Positions 54,500 to 64,000 of a stretch of 64,000 bases of DNA are shown in pieces. The position numbers and the translations under genes are program-made. Within the stretch, counting starts at the first letter, position 1, and every line of letters begins with the position of its first letter. The notes under the pieces are model-generated. The model did not search any database. It was not told the origin of the DNA and saw only the letters and a list, made by a program, of their open reading frames with translations. Source of the stretch: Antrihabitans cavernicola (lineage in GTDB: Bacteria; Actinomycetota; Actinomycetes; Mycobacteriales; Mycobacteriaceae); the NCBI RefSeq assembly GCF_008297975.1, contig NZ_VLNY01000003.1, positions 124,001 through 188,000 on the forward strand, written 5' to 3'.

Positions 54500-57400
54500 C
54501 TGCCGCAGCGATCGCCTTCTCGATTCTCTTTTCCGAAATGGGTTGTGGCGTACCGAGCTTTTGCGCAAATAAGCTCACCCGTAGTTCTTCGATCAGCCAC
54601 GAGATCTCCACGACGTGCGCCGCGCCGCGCCGCTCCTCCGGCAGTGAGTCCAAGAGGCGCTCGTAGCGGACATAGACACGATCGAGGACATCCATACCCT
54701 GTCGATCGCGAGCAGCGCTGGCAGGCAACGCATCCAGTCGGGTGATGCCGCCGGCAAGGTAACGGGGAATCTCGCGCAACCGGACAGATCCGAACTCGGA
54801 CACGAAGCCTGCGAACACCAGGTTGTCGAGCTGATTGCGAACATCGTCGGCTACGTCCGCGGTCGCCCCGCCGACTCGGTCGACTGCGCCGAGCCGTCCT
54901 TCGAGCGCGGTCGCTTGGGTGAAGATCGGCAGGACCGACCGAATCAGCTGTGCTACACGATCGTTCACCTGTGGGCGGACGGCCGCGACAAGCGCATCGA
55001 ACTGCTCCGGGCTACGTACCGGACCACCTGCGGCGGAGATCGACTCGTCGACGGCGCAGATCCGGCAGTCGTCGATCAAGGCGTCCACGGAACCGTACGG
55101 GTTCTGGCTCAACGTAAGTCGCTGTGCGGTGGTCAGTCCTGCCGTGACCGATTTGGTTGCGGTCGGAATCGTGCGCAGCAGCAACGCTCGGGTGCCGGCC
55201 CGCATGGCCTCGGCTTGTTCGCGCGCTGTACTGAGCACACGTACCGCGACACCTCCGGTTTCGGTGACCAACGCGGGATAGCCCGTCACTCGCTGCCCGC
55301 CGATGGTGCGGCTGACGGTGGGCTCGAGCGAACCGAGCGATTCCGAGGTCCAGACCGTGGCGGCGGGTCGCTCGGCTGCCGACGTCGCCTCGGCGACCGC
55401 GGCGGCAACACGTGGCGCGAGGGTGGTGCGAAGCTGCGCAAGGCTCTTGTCCTTCGCGAGCACGGTACCCGTCGTATCGAGCGCGGCGAACGTCATACGG
55501 AGGTGATCGGGCAACGCGGTGACGGCGAAGTCCCCTGGACCGATCTGCGTGGATCCCAACCGAGACAGCTCCCGCGCCATCGCGGTGACCAGCGGTTCGG
55601 AGCGCGGGGTGACAGCCGCCAGGGCGGCTCGTGCGAAATCGGGTGCCGGAACCACGGTGCGTCGCAACTGCTTCGGCAGCGTCTTGATCAGCGCCACCAC
55701 CAATTCTTCGCGCATGCCGGGGACCAGCCAGTCGAATCCGACCGGTCGAATCAGTGCGAGTTGCGCGACCGGGATGCGAGCTGTCACGCCGTCGTCGGCG
55801 GTACCTGGCTCGAATTGATACGTCAGTGGGAACTGGATTTCGCCCTGCCGCCAGGCGTCCGGATAGTCGCCACCCAAAACGGTTGCCGCGTCGTCGTTGA
55901 CCACCGTTTCCGGCGTGAAGTCGAGCAAGGTCGGCTGACGTCGGCGGGTCTTGCGCCACCAGGTGTCGAAATGGCGGGCCGTGACCGCTTCCGCGGGGAC
56001 GCGCTCGTCGTAGAACTCGAACAATGCGGCGTCGTCGACCACGATGTCGCGGCGTCGAGCCCGATGCTCGAGTTCCTCCATGTCGTCGAGCAATGCTCGG
56101 TTTCGGCGGAAGAATTCGTGTTGGGTCTGCCATTCGCCCTGTACCAGCGCGTGCCGGATGAACAGTTCGCGGGAGATCTCCGCATCGATGGTCGCGAAGT
56201 TCACGGCGCGTTTGGCGACCAATGGAACGCCGTAGAGCGTCACCCGCTCGTAGGCCATCGCGGCGCCGCGCTTGCTGGACCAATGTGGTTCGGAGTACGT
56301 GCGTTTCACCAGATGCGGCGCGAGCTTCTCGGCCCACTCGGGTTCGATTCGGGCGGCCATGCGGCCCCACAGGCGGGTGGTTTCCACCAGTTCGGCGGCC
56401 ATCACCCACCGCGGCGGCTTCTTGAACAGCGTCGAGCCGGGGAAGACGGCGAACTTGGCGCCGCGTGCTCCGAGAAATTCGCGGGTCTCGGCCTCCCGAA
56501 GTCCGATGTGCGACAGCAAACCGGCCAGCAGCGCCTGATGCACCGCGTTCTCGCCCGCCGGTTCCTGGTTCTGCTCCCAGTTCAGTCCGCGGGTGATCTG
56601 CCTCAATTGGCCGTGCAGGTCCTGCCACTCTCGGATTCGAAGCCAGTGCAAGAACTCGGTGCGACACATCTTGCGGAACTGGTTGGAGGAGAGCTCGTTT
56701 CGCTGCTCGCGGAGGTAATCCCACAACTTCAGATACGACAGGAAGTCCGAGTTCTCGACGGCGAAGCGTGCATGTTTGGCGTCGGCCGCCTGCTGGTGGT
56801 CAGCGGGACGTTCGCGAACGTCTTGAATCGACAGGGCGGCGACGATGATCAACGCCTCGCGCAGGCACCCAGCCCTGTTGGCCTCGGCGAGCATGCGGGC
56901 CATCCGAGGATCGAGTGGCAGCTGAGCAAGTTCGCGCCCAGTCGGCGTCAGCTCGGGATGCGTTGTGCCCGTGGAGATCGCACCCAACTCTTCGAGCAAG
57001 GCGATACCGTCCCGGATACTGCGCTTGTCCGGCGGCTCGAGGAACGGAAAGTTCTCGATCTCACCCAATCCCAGCGACGTCATCTGCAACACGACAGCCG
57101 CCAGGTTGGTGCGCAGAATTTCGGGCTCGGTGAATACCGGGCGGGCGTCGAAGTCCTCCTCCGAATACAACCGGATGCAGATGCCGTCAGCGACACGCCC
57201 GCAACGGCCTGCTCGCTGGCGCGCGGATGCCTGCGAGATCGGCTCGATCGGCAGCCGCTGCACTTTGGTCCGCACCGAGTACCGCGAGATGCGTGCGGTG
57301 CCAGGGTCTACCACGTAGCGGATACCGGGGACAGTCAGCGAGGTTTCGGCGACGTTGGTGGACAGCACAACCCGACGGCCGGTGTGCGCGGTGAAGACCC

Positions 57401-58406
57401 GGTGTTGCTCGGCTGCGGAGAGTCGTGCGAAGAGCGGAACGATCTCGGTGCGAGAGAGCCTGAGATCGTTCAGCGCATCGGCGGTATCGCGGATCTCCCG
57501 CTCACCGGAGAGGAAGACCAAGATGTCGCCGTCACCTTCACCGGTCAGTTCCTGCACCGCTTCACACACCGCATCGACGGGATCGCGGTCGATGATCTGA
57601 TCTCCAACCTCTACGGAGAGCGGCCGATAGCGCATCTCCACCGGATACGACCGGCCGGATACCTCGACGATCGGTGCGAGCACACCGTTGCGCGCGAAGT
57701 GTCGGGCGAACAGCTCTGGATCGATGGTCGCCGACGTGATGATCACCTTGAGATCGGGGCGCCGGGGGAGTAGCTGCTGCAGGTAGCCGAGCAGAAAGTC
57801 GATGTTGAGGCTGCGTTCGTGGGCCTCGTCGATGATGATCGTGTCGTAGCGACGCAGTAGGCGATCACGCTGGATTTCGGCGAGCAGAATGCCGTCGGTC
57901 ATCAGCTTGACCAGGGTGTTCTCCGACGCCCGGTCTGTGAAGCGAACCGTGTAGCCGACAACGTCGCCCAGCTCGGTGTCGAGTTCTTCGGCGATGCGCT
58001 CCGCGACTGTGCGTGCGGCGAGACGGCGAGGCTGCGTGTGCCCGATGGTGCCGCGAATACCGCGACCGAGTTCCAGGCAGATCTTGGGGATCTGTGTCGT
58101 CTTACCCGAGCCGGTCTCACCGGCAACGATCACCACCTGATGGGCAGCGATTGCCTCGGCAATGTCGCCTCGCCGCGCCGTGACCGGCAGCGCCTCGGGA
58201 TAGCGAATAGTGGGAACAGCGTTGCGACGATTGGCAATTCGCATTTCGCCTGCGGCAATCTCGGCTGTCACCGAGGCGATTGCGTGCGGCGTGCGGGCAC
58301 TGTCGAGCCGCCGTCGGAGGCGGTTCTCGTCACGGATGCTGAGGTCGGCCAGGCGCTCCCGGAGTTCTTTTTTGCTGCTATGGCCGTCGAGGGATGTAGT
58401 GGACAT
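54486..58406 (-). CDS. hrpA: ATP-dependent RNA helicase HrpA
   Basis: The 1306-residue DEAH helicase has Walker [36 protein letters not shown], motif III TSATID, and [12 protein letters not shown] (motif VI), then the winged-helix/ratchet and OB parts and a long C-terminal DUF3418-type region. HrpA rescues collided ribosomes on mRNA in E. coli. Length and order are normal. Confidence 0.95.
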   Translation of the reverse strand: MSTTSLDGHSSKKELRERLADLSIRDENRLRRRLDSARTPHAIASVTAEIAAGEMRIANRRNAVPTIRYPEALPVTARRGDIAEAIAAHQVVIVAGETGSGKTTQIPKICLELGRGIRGTIGHTQPRRLAARTVAERIAEELDTELGDVVGYTVRFTDRASENTLVKLMTDGILLAEIQRDRLLRRYDTIIIDEAHERSLNIDFLLGYLQQLLPRRPDLKVIITSATIDPELFARHFARNGVLAPIVEVSGRSYPVEMRYRPLSVEVGDQIIDRDPVDAVCEAVQELTGEGDGDILVFLSGEREIRDTADALNDLRLSRTEIVPLFARLSAAEQHRVFTAHTGRRVVLSTNVAETSLTVPGIRYVVDPGTARISRYSVRTKVQRLPIEPISQASARQRAGRCGRVADGICIRLYSEEDFDARPVFTEPEILRTNLAAVVLQMTSLGLGEIENFPFLEPPDKRSIRDGIALLEELGAISTGTTHPELTPTGRELAQLPLDPRMARMLAEANRAGCLREALIIVAALSIQDVRERPADHQQAADAKHARFAVENSDFLSYLKLWDYLREQRNELSSNQFRKMCRTEFLHWLRIREWQDLHGQLRQITRGLNWEQNQEPAGENAVHQALLAGLLSHIGLREAETREFLGARGAKFAVFPGSTLFKKPPRWVMAAELVETTRLWGRMAARIEPEWAEKLAPHLVKRTYSEPHWSSKRGAAMAYERVTLYGVPLVAKRAVNFATIDAEISRELFIRHALVQGEWQTQHEFFRRNRALLDDMEELEHRARRRDIVVDDAALFEFYDERVPAEAVTARHFDTWWRKTRRRQPTLLDFTPETVVNDDAATVLGGDYPDAWRQGEIQFPLTYQFEPGTADDGVTARIPVAQLALIRPVGFDWLVPGMREELVVALIKTLPKQLRRTVVPAPDFARAALAAVTPRSEPLVTAMARELSRLGSTQIGPGDFAVTALPDHLRMTFAALDTTGTVLAKDKSLAQLRTTLAPRVAAAVAEATSAAERPAATVWTSESLGSLEPTVSRTIGGQRVTGYPALVTETGGVAVRVLSTAREQAEAMRAGTRALLLRTIPTATKSVTAGLTTAQRLTLSQNPYGSVDALIDDCRICAVDESISAAGGPVRSPEQFDALVAAVRPQVNDRVAQLIRSVLPIFTQATALEGRLGAVDRVGGATADVADDVRNQLDNLVFAGFVSEFGSVRLREIPRYLAGGITRLDALPASAARDRQGMDVLDRVYVRYERLLDSLPEERRGAAHVVEISWLIEELRVSLFAQKLGTPQPISEKRIEKAIAAAATPR

Positions 58407-58474
58407 GCTGACAAAGAGCCTATCGAACTCAGTCCACCGAGTTCTTGCACCCGATTTCCGTAAAGTGTGCGTTC

Positions 58475-59422
58475 ATGCGACTGATGGCGGTGCACGCGCA
58501 TCCCGACGACGAATCGCGCAAGGGTGCAGCAACACTGGCCAGGTACGCCGCCGAAGGCCACGACGTATTGGTGGTGACGGCCACCAACGGTGAGCGTGGC
58601 GAAATCCTCAACCCCGCGATGACCGGGGTGGGCGGCGATACGACGATCGTCGAACTGCGGCGAGCTGAGATGGCGTTGGCAGCACAGCATCTGGGAGTCG
58701 AGCACCGGTGGCTCGGCTATCCCGACTCCGGCATGGAGCTCGGAGCGGCCCGCTCCAACCCGCCGGAGGGATGCTTCGCGACGGTGCCGGTATCGGATTC
58801 GACCGAGCGGCTGGTCGAGGTGATTCGCGAATTTCGTCCCCATGTGGTGCTCACGTACGACGAATTCGGCGGCTACCCCCATCTCGATCACATGCGCTGC
58901 AACGAGGTCACCGTCGCCGCGTACGAGACGTCCGGCGATCCGTCCGCGTATCCGAACGCAGGCACTGCCTGGACCGTATCCAAGCTGTACTACTTCCACG
59001 AACCCGTTCGGGTAACCCTGCCCGTGCTCGAGATCGCCGACCGGGTTGGGCGGCATTTGCGCCGCTTCGGTGGCGATCGACGAGTCGCGGAGCCGCAGCC
59101 CCGCCCGCCGTCGCCCGAGCGGCCGTGGCCGCGGCAGTTCGACCATCCGATCTTCGCGCCGACGCTCAGGGCGCTCGGCAGGTGGACACCGCGAGCGCGT
59201 CGAGTGACGACGTACGTGACCTGCGCCGACTACCTCGAGCAACGCGACGAGGCGCTGCGCGCACATGCTTCCCAAGTCGATCCGAACGGGATCTTCTTCA
59301 CTGTGCCCATGCAGTGGCGCCGCAAGCTGTGGCCCGCCGAGAAGTTCGAGCTCGCCCGTTCCCGAGTCGCCACATCGATACCGGAAACGGACATGTTCGC
59401 AGGCATCGCCGAGGCACGCTGA
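58475..59422 (+). CDS. Mca-like mycothiol S-conjugate amidase, PIG-L family
   Basis: The 315-residue protein has [20 protein letters not shown] with the zinc HPDD motif, [11 protein letters not shown], the second metal His in [18 protein letters not shown] and a C-terminal [15 protein letters not shown]. It closely resembles Mca, which cleaves mycothiol adducts to mercapturic acids and GlcN-Ins. Whether it is the main Mca or a paralogue cannot be told. ATG 58475 is eight bases after TAAAGT, possibly its -10 element. Confidence 0.82.
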   Translation: MRLMAVHAHPDDESRKGAATLARYAAEGHDVLVVTATNGERGEILNPAMTGVGGDTTIVELRRAEMALAAQHLGVEHRWLGYPDSGMELGAARSNPPEGCFATVPVSDSTERLVEVIREFRPHVVLTYDEFGGYPHLDHMRCNEVTVAAYETSGDPSAYPNAGTAWTVSKLYYFHEPVRVTLPVLEIADRVGRHLRRFGGDRRVAEPQPRPPSPERPWPRQFDHPIFAPTLRALGRWTPRARRVTTYVTCADYLEQRDEALRAHASQVDPNGIFFTVPMQWRRKLWPAEKFELARSRVATSIPETDMFAGIAEAR

Positions 59423-59505
59423 GCTCTGCAGGGACAGTCGCTATACGGTTGGGGCCGTACGGCGGCGACGCCGGGAGACGACATACGCGAGAGCGAGGGC
59501 TGGGC

Positions 59506-60729
59506 GTGGGTTCACTGTGGCACGGATTTGCGGATATGGGCAGCGTCGAGAGCAACGGCGCCTTCCTCGTCGAGCGTGGTGAGGGCGCCTACATCTGGGA
59601 TGCGTCGGGCAACAAGTACATCGATGCGACGGCCGGGCTCTGGTTCGCGAACGTCGGGCATGGCCGTCAAGAGATCGCCGACGCCGTCGCAGCACAGCTG
59701 TCTCAGGTCGCGCATTACTCGAACTTCGGTGATTTCGCCCCGAAGATCACAGCCGAGCTCGCCGAGCGCCTTGCCGCGATCGCGCCGGTTCCCGGTAGCA
59801 AGATCTTCTTCACCTCCGGCGGCTCGGACTCGATCGACACCGCCACCAAACTGGTGCGCAGATACTGGCACGAGGTCGGTCGGCCGGACAAGCGGATCGT
59901 GGTCGGGCGCCAGAAGGCCTACCACGGAATGCACGTCGCGGGAACGGCATTGGCCGGTATCGCGCCGAACCGCGAGAACTACGGCGAGCTGATGGCCGAC
60001 GCTCGCACGATCGAATGGGACAACGCGAAGAGCTTGCTCGAACTGATCGAGGAGATCGGCGCCGAGAACATCGCTGCATTCTTCGCCGAGCCGATCATCG
60101 GTGCAGGCGGCATCTACCTGCCACCGGAGGGATACCTCGCAGAGGTGCGCCAGATCTGTCGCGATCACGAAATCCTGTTCGTGGCAGACGAAGTGGTGAC
60201 CGGGTTCGGCCGTATCGGCGGCGACTGGTTCGCATCCACCCGTTTCGATCTGCAACCCGACCTGATGACGACAGCCAAAGGCCTGACCTCCGGATACGTG
60301 CCGATGGGCGCGGTCTTCATCGCCCCGCAGATCGCGGAACCCTTCTTCGCGGGCGGCGTGTGGTGGCGACACGGGTACACGTACGGCGGTCATGCCGGAG
60401 CGGCCGCTGCAGCCATGGCCAGCCTCGACATTCTGGAGCGCGAGAACCTGCTCGTCGAGTCGAAGCGGCTGGAAGCATCGCTGCACCAGCATCTTTCGCC
60501 CCTCGCCGATCATCCTCGGGTGCAGGAGGTGCGCAGTGGTATCGGTGCGGTTGCCGCAGTCCAGCTCGCGGACCCGGCCGAAGCGCTGCCGTTCGTCAAG
60601 ACCTTGCGTGAGCACGGGGTGTCCGGTCGGGCTGCGGGCGTCGGCGCCATGCAGTTCTCGCCATCCTTCGTCATGACCGACGACCAGGTCGCCGAGATGG
60701 CTGCGGCCGTGCGGGCAGCCCTCGGCTGA
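59506..60729 (+). CDS. Class III PLP-dependent aminotransferase
   Basis: The 407-residue enzyme begins LWHGFADMGSVESNGAFLVE, has WDASGNKYIDATAGLWFANV, FFTSGGSDSIDTATKLVRRY, the PLP Asp in FVADEVVTGFGRIGGDW and the Schiff-base Lys in TTAKGLTSGYVPMGA. The family uses omega-amino acids, diamines or beta-alanine with pyruvate. The GTG at 59506 follows a GAGGG stretch. The adjacent LysR gene converges on it. Confidence 0.88.
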   Translation: MGSLWHGFADMGSVESNGAFLVERGEGAYIWDASGNKYIDATAGLWFANVGHGRQEIADAVAAQLSQVAHYSNFGDFAPKITAELAERLAAIAPVPGSKIFFTSGGSDSIDTATKLVRRYWHEVGRPDKRIVVGRQKAYHGMHVAGTALAGIAPNRENYGELMADARTIEWDNAKSLLELIEEIGAENIAAFFAEPIIGAGGIYLPPEGYLAEVRQICRDHEILFVADEVVTGFGRIGGDWFASTRFDLQPDLMTTAKGLTSGYVPMGAVFIAPQIAEPFFAGGVWWRHGYTYGGHAGAAAAAMASLDILERENLLVESKRLEASLHQHLSPLADHPRVQEVRSGIGAVAAVQLADPAEALPFVKTLREHGVSGRAAGVGAMQFSPSFVMTDDQVAEMAAAVRAALG

Positions 60730-60732
60730 CCC

Positions 60733-61650
60733 TTAGGTCGACCGCGCGTCCCGAAGATAGGTGGCTACCGGGTCGAGCCATCGATCGGCGGTCTTGCGCA
60801 CCAGATAGGTGGTCAGGCCGAAGTCCAGGTCGCTCACGGGCAGAACGGCAACCTCGTCGGGATCGACCATGCGCACCGCTTCGGACTCCAGTGGGGTGAT
60901 GGCGAACGTCCGCCCGGTGCGGAGCAGCATCAGCATCCCTGATATGTCGGAGAAGCGAAGACCGTCGTCGCTCAGGTCTACGCCGTGATCGGCGAGTCGC
61001 CTGCCGATGTCGGCGGGCCGCAGATCCCAGTGTCGCGGACCGCGTGCGTAGCGCATGCCGCGCAGATCGGCGGTGGTGAGTTCGGTGCGATCGGGAAACG
61101 TGCGCGCGTCGACGAGTACTCCCATCGGCTCGGAATAGAGGACGACGGTACTCAGGTCCGGGTGCGTTGTGCCGACGTGGGAGATCGCCAAGTCCACCGA
61201 ACGATCGAGCAGTTCCGATTCCATGTCGAGCGACGGGATCTGGCGTAACTCGAACGAGTAGCGGTTGTTCAGCGCAGACATGGCCTGTGACAAAGTTTCT
61301 CGATGATGCGGATTGAGCACGTCAGGGATCGCGAGCCTGACGGTCTCGCGGCGATTTCCCGCGCGCATCAGGTGCGGGATCGCGTCGAAATCCGCAACGA
61401 CGCCCGCGGCCAACGGAACCAACGATTCACCCGCCGCGGTCAGTCGCGTGTGATGCGTCGACCGATCGAAGAGTTCGGTCCCCAACGATTTCTCCAGAGC
61501 TTTGATGCGCTGACTCAGTGGTGGCACCGACATGTGCAGCGATTGTGCGGCGCGAGTGAAGTTGAGCTCGCGCGCCACCGCGAGAAAGTACCGCAGGTGT
61601 CGGATGTCCACCTTCTCGACGCTACCCCTCGGTGTTATCGGCTGCGACAT
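60733..61650 (-). CDS. LysR-family transcriptional regulator
   Basis: The 305-residue regulator has the N-terminal helix-turn-helix (DIRHLRYFLAVARELNFTRA, AQSLHMSVPPLSQRIKALEK) and a periplasmic-binding-like effector domain. ATG 61650 is the first start; GTG 61611 before DIRHLRYF would give the common LysR N-terminus. It is divergent from the CoA-transferase gene, its likely target. Confidence 0.85.
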   Translation of the reverse strand: MSQPITPRGSVEKVDIRHLRYFLAVARELNFTRAAQSLHMSVPPLSQRIKALEKSLGTELFDRSTHHTRLTAAGESLVPLAAGVVADFDAIPHLMRAGNRRETVRLAIPDVLNPHHRETLSQAMSALNNRYSFELRQIPSLDMESELLDRSVDLAISHVGTTHPDLSTVVLYSEPMGVLVDARTFPDRTELTTADLRGMRYARGPRHWDLRPADIGRRLADHGVDLSDDGLRFSDISGMLMLLRTGRTFAITPLESEAVRMVDPDEVAVLPVSDLDFGLTTYLVRKTADRWLDPVATYLRDARST

Positions 61651-61689
61651 ACTGGGACAACAGAAACGGTCATTCCCTTAGGGCAGCTA

Positions 61690-61707
61690 ACTACCTAGCG
61701 TTGTAGT
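61690..61707. promoter_or_regulatory. Inverted repeat in the LysR/CoA-transferase gap
   Basis: ACTAC-N8-GTAGT includes the T-N11-A pattern of LysR sites. It lies 26 bases before the CoA-transferase start and 40 bases from the LysR start. Confidence 0.5.
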
Positions 61708-61733
61708 CACAAGGACACGACGAAAGGGGAGTC

Positions 61734-62912
61734 ATGCAATCCGACCCGACAGCGGCGGCAACCGGCCCACTGGAGGGAGTGCGCGTCGTCGACATCTCGA
61801 CCGTGGTGATGGGCCCCTACGCGACGCAGATCCTCGGCGACTTCGGCGCCGACGTCGTTCGAGTCGAGCCGCCGTTCGATACCGCGCGCCACTCGCCCGC
61901 CGGCCTGGGCCGTCACGACGGAATGGGTCCACTCTTCCTGCAGGTGAACCGCAACAAGCGCAGCGTCACACTGAACCTCAAGGATGCCGACGGCAAAGCC
62001 GCGCTGATGGAGCTGCTGGCCGACGCTGACGTCCTCGTCACCAACATGCGCGCTCAGGCCCTCGATCGACTCGGTATCGGTTACCAACAGATTCGCGAGC
62101 AGTTTCCGCATCTGATCTACGCGCACGCCCAAGGCTTCAACACGAAGTCGAGCCAAAGCGCGCGCCCCGCCTACGACGAGGTCATCCAGGCCGTCACCGG
62201 ACTGGTGGACATGCAGCGGCGGGCGAGCGGCTCGCTGCAGTTCATGCCGACGTTCATCGCCGACAAGACTGCGGCCCTCTATCTTCTCAACGGCATTCTT
62301 GCCGCGCTGTTCCACCAGCAGAAAACCGGTGCGGGGCAGGAAGTGTCGTTGGCAATGGCGGACGCGATGATCGCCGTCAACATGGTCGAACACATGGCGG
62401 GCGACGTCTACGTTCCGCGAGAAGGTGATGTCGGAAATCCGCTGAGTTTCGCCGACGTCCACGCTGCCATGCGCACAAGCGACGGCAAAGCCATTGCGGC
62501 CGTTCCCTATACCTACCGCGACGTCAGGAAGTTGCTTGTCGGAGCCGGCCTCGACGAGGACGCCGCAGATCCGGTGTGGGACGAGCCCGTCCTCGACCGG
62601 ACGGTGTTCTACGACGGCATCGCCAAGGTGCTCGCGAACTCCGAGACCAAGACGGCGGCGCAATGGGAGGACTACCTCACCGCCAACGACATGCCGTACG
62701 GCGTTGTGGTCGACATCGCAGACTTGCCGGATTCCGACTATGTCCGCGAATTGAACCTCATCACCGAGGTGGATCACCCGACCGAAGGTCGAATTCGGGT
62801 GCTGGCCAACCCTATGCAGTTCTCGGCGACTCCGGTGTCCGTCCGTCGGCAGGCCGAACAACCGGGACAAAGCACGGCGGACGTGCTGGCGTCATTGCGC
62901 GCGTCAGTCTGA
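61734..62912 (+). CDS. Family III CoA-transferase (CaiB/BaiF type)
   Basis: The 392-residue protein has LEGVRVVDISTVVMGPYATQ, ILGDFGADVVRVEPP, GPLFLQVNRNKRSVTLNLKD, and the catalytic Asp in RPAYDEVIQAVTGL. It moves CoA between carboxylates. ATG 61734 follows AAGGGG. The acyl-CoA dehydrogenase gene starts 26 bases after its stop, so the two probably act on the same acid. Confidence 0.88.
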   Translation: MQSDPTAAATGPLEGVRVVDISTVVMGPYATQILGDFGADVVRVEPPFDTARHSPAGLGRHDGMGPLFLQVNRNKRSVTLNLKDADGKAALMELLADADVLVTNMRAQALDRLGIGYQQIREQFPHLIYAHAQGFNTKSSQSARPAYDEVIQAVTGLVDMQRRASGSLQFMPTFIADKTAALYLLNGILAALFHQQKTGAGQEVSLAMADAMIAVNMVEHMAGDVYVPREGDVGNPLSFADVHAAMRTSDGKAIAAVPYTYRDVRKLLVGAGLDEDAADPVWDEPVLDRTVFYDGIAKVLANSETKTAAQWEDYLTANDMPYGVVVDIADLPDSDYVRELNLITEVDHPTEGRIRVLANPMQFSATPVSVRRQAEQPGQSTADVLASLRASV

Positions 62913-62938
62913 CCCAACTCACCTCAAGGAGAAAGACC

Positions 62939-64000
62939 ATGAACCTCGACTACAGCGACGCAGACCTCGCGTTCCGCGACGAGTTGCGCACCGTGTTCTA
63001 CGACAAGATCGATGCAGGAATCCGCGAGCGTTCCGCGCTCGGCGAGACCACCCGCGACGACATCGTTGCGACGCAACGGATTCTGAACGAGCACGGTCTC
63101 GCCGTGCCGCACTGGCCCGCCGAATGGGGTGGCCGCGGCTGGACTCCGACGCAATCGCACATCTACTCGTCGGAAATGCAGCGCGCCGCGGTTCCGCAGC
63201 CGCTCGCGTTCAACGTCAGCATGGTCGGGCCGATCATCGCCGAATTCGGCAACGACGAGCAGAAGGCAAAATTCCTTCCGGCCACGGCCAACCTCGATAT
63301 CTGGTGGTCCCAGGGCTTTTCGGAACCCGAAGCAGGATCGGACCTGGCCGGCTTGAAGACCACCGCGATCCGCGACGGCGACCACTACGTGATCAACGGA
63401 CAGAAGACGTGGACCACCCTCGGCCAACACGGTGACTGGATGTTCCTGCTTGCTCGCACCGACCCCAAGGCCGACCGCAAGCAGCGCGGCATCTCGTTCC
63501 TGGTGTTGGATCTGACGACTCCCGGTATCGAGCGGCGACCGATCAAACTGGTCGACGGCGGATCCGAGGTCAACGAGTTCTTCTTCGACAACGTCGTCGT
63601 CCCCGTCGAGAACCTGATCGGCGAAGAGAACCAGGGCTGGACGTACGCAAAGTTCCTGCTGGGCAACGAGCGCAACAGCATCGCGCAGGTCGGTACCAGC
63701 CAGCGGCTGTTCGCCGATCTGGTCGAGCGAGCAGCGCAGACCGAGTTGGTCGACGGCACGCTGTTGCAGGACAACGAGTTCCGCACGCGCATGCACACGG
63801 TCAAGTTGCGGCTGCTCGCACTGGAGGCAACCCAACTCCGCGTCACCGGAGCATCCGAACGTGGGAAGGCCAGCCCTGTCTCGTCGCTGCTCAAGCTGGC
63901 GGGCACCCGACTGCTCCAGGAACTCTCCGCAATTCGGCTCGAGGCAGGCGCATCCGACTCGGTTCTGATCGGCGGTAGCAACGGCGCGGGCACCGCTCTG
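62939..64000 (+). CDS. Acyl-CoA dehydrogenase, truncated by the window edge
   Basis: The first 354 codons are present. FSEPEAGSDLAGLKTTAIRD and YVINGQKTWTTLGQHGDWMF give the FAD site, with NLIGEENQGWTYAKFLLGNE following. AAGGAGA is nine bases before the ATG. The layout of the N-terminal part is that of enzymes for branched or steroid side-chain acyl-CoAs (FadE6/17-like); the substrate is unknown. Confidence 0.88.
   Translation, partial: MNLDYSDADLAFRDELRTVFYDKIDAGIRERSALGETTRDDIVATQRILNEHGLAVPHWPAEWGGRGWTPTQSHIYSSEMQRAAVPQPLAFNVSMVGPIIAEFGNDEQKAKFLPATANLDIWWSQGFSEPEAGSDLAGLKTTAIRDGDHYVINGQKTWTTLGQHGDWMFLLARTDPKADRKQRGISFLVLDLTTPGIERRPIKLVDGGSEVNEFFFDNVVVPVENLIGEENQGWTYAKFLLGNERNSIAQVGTSQRLFADLVERAAQTELVDGTLLQDNEFRTRMHTVKLRLLALEATQLRVTGASERGKASPVSSLLKLAGTRLLQELSAIRLEAGASDSVLIGGSNGAGTAL

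Noticed and set aside
54915-57773. A 952-codon plus-strand open frame inside hrpA
   Set aside because: It is the antisense shadow of the conserved HrpA helicase, a usual effect of high GC; it has no recognisable domain.

Overview
The window is a GC-rich actinobacterial chromosome segment, most likely from Rhodococcus or a close member of the Nocardiaceae/Mycobacteriales. Gene content and order follow the Mycobacterium tuberculosis dapB to nrdR region: dapB/Rv2772c/Rv2771c, dapA/rnj, ftsK, argA, pgsA3, clgR/pspA/pspM, the Rv2739c glycosyltransferase, DUF3046, recA/recX, miaB, Rv2732c, DUF349, Rv2728c, miaA, dapF, hflX, fadE20, lexA, chiZ and nrdR. A gluABCD uptake operon sits between recX and miaB, as in corynebacteria. 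Genus and synteny are judged from remembered protein families, not from a search.

Layout. 1-10.5 kb: end of a PPOX-type flavoprotein, dapB operon, a LuxR-type two-component system with a third degenerate kinase-like protein, a YcaQ-like glycosylase, SRPBCC and ribbon-helix-helix proteins, dodecin, dapA and RNase J. 10.5-15.3 kb: secreted lipase, zeta-like toxin/antitoxin pair, secreted GH43-like protein, TauE/SafE permease, TIGR03085 protein. 15.4-22.5 kb: ftsK, a DUF1906 lysin-like protein, a TerC protein behind a yybP-ykoY-like riboswitch, an Mrr-type restriction enzyme and a gene remnant. 22.5-31.3 kb: argA, pgsA, cinA-like, the clgR-pspA-pspM envelope-stress operon, PIG-L deacetylase, MMPL transporter, glycosyltransferase. 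31.3-38.6 kb: ABC ATPase, recA-recX, two uncharacterised genes, gluABCD. 38.7-43.3 kb: miaB, split by a small integrated element. 43.3-54.5 kb: tRNA modification, dapF, hflX, a permease, fadE20-like, lexA/chiZ, nrdR. 54.5-64 kb: hrpA, an Mca-like deacetylase, aminotransferase, LysR regulator, CoA-transferase and a truncated acyl-CoA dehydrogenase.

The main discovery is a 2,482-bp integrated element (38829-41310) inside the 5' end of miaB. It is bounded by perfect 58-bp direct repeats, carries a reduced tyrosine-recombinase-like gene, a membrane/coiled-coil protein, a DUF2188 protein and a 33-residue basic protein, and rebuilds miaB by giving it a new -10 element, start codon and first eleven codons.

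Functionally the window links lysine/peptidoglycan precursor synthesis (dapA, dapB, dapF), the SOS circuit (LexA boxes at recA and between lexA and chiZ), envelope stress (SigE-like promoter before clgR-pspA-pspM), tRNA A37 modification (miaA, miaB) and acyl-CoA metabolism. A recurring TANNNT-6/7 nt-start codon arrangement suggests many leaderless mRNAs and was used to choose several starts.
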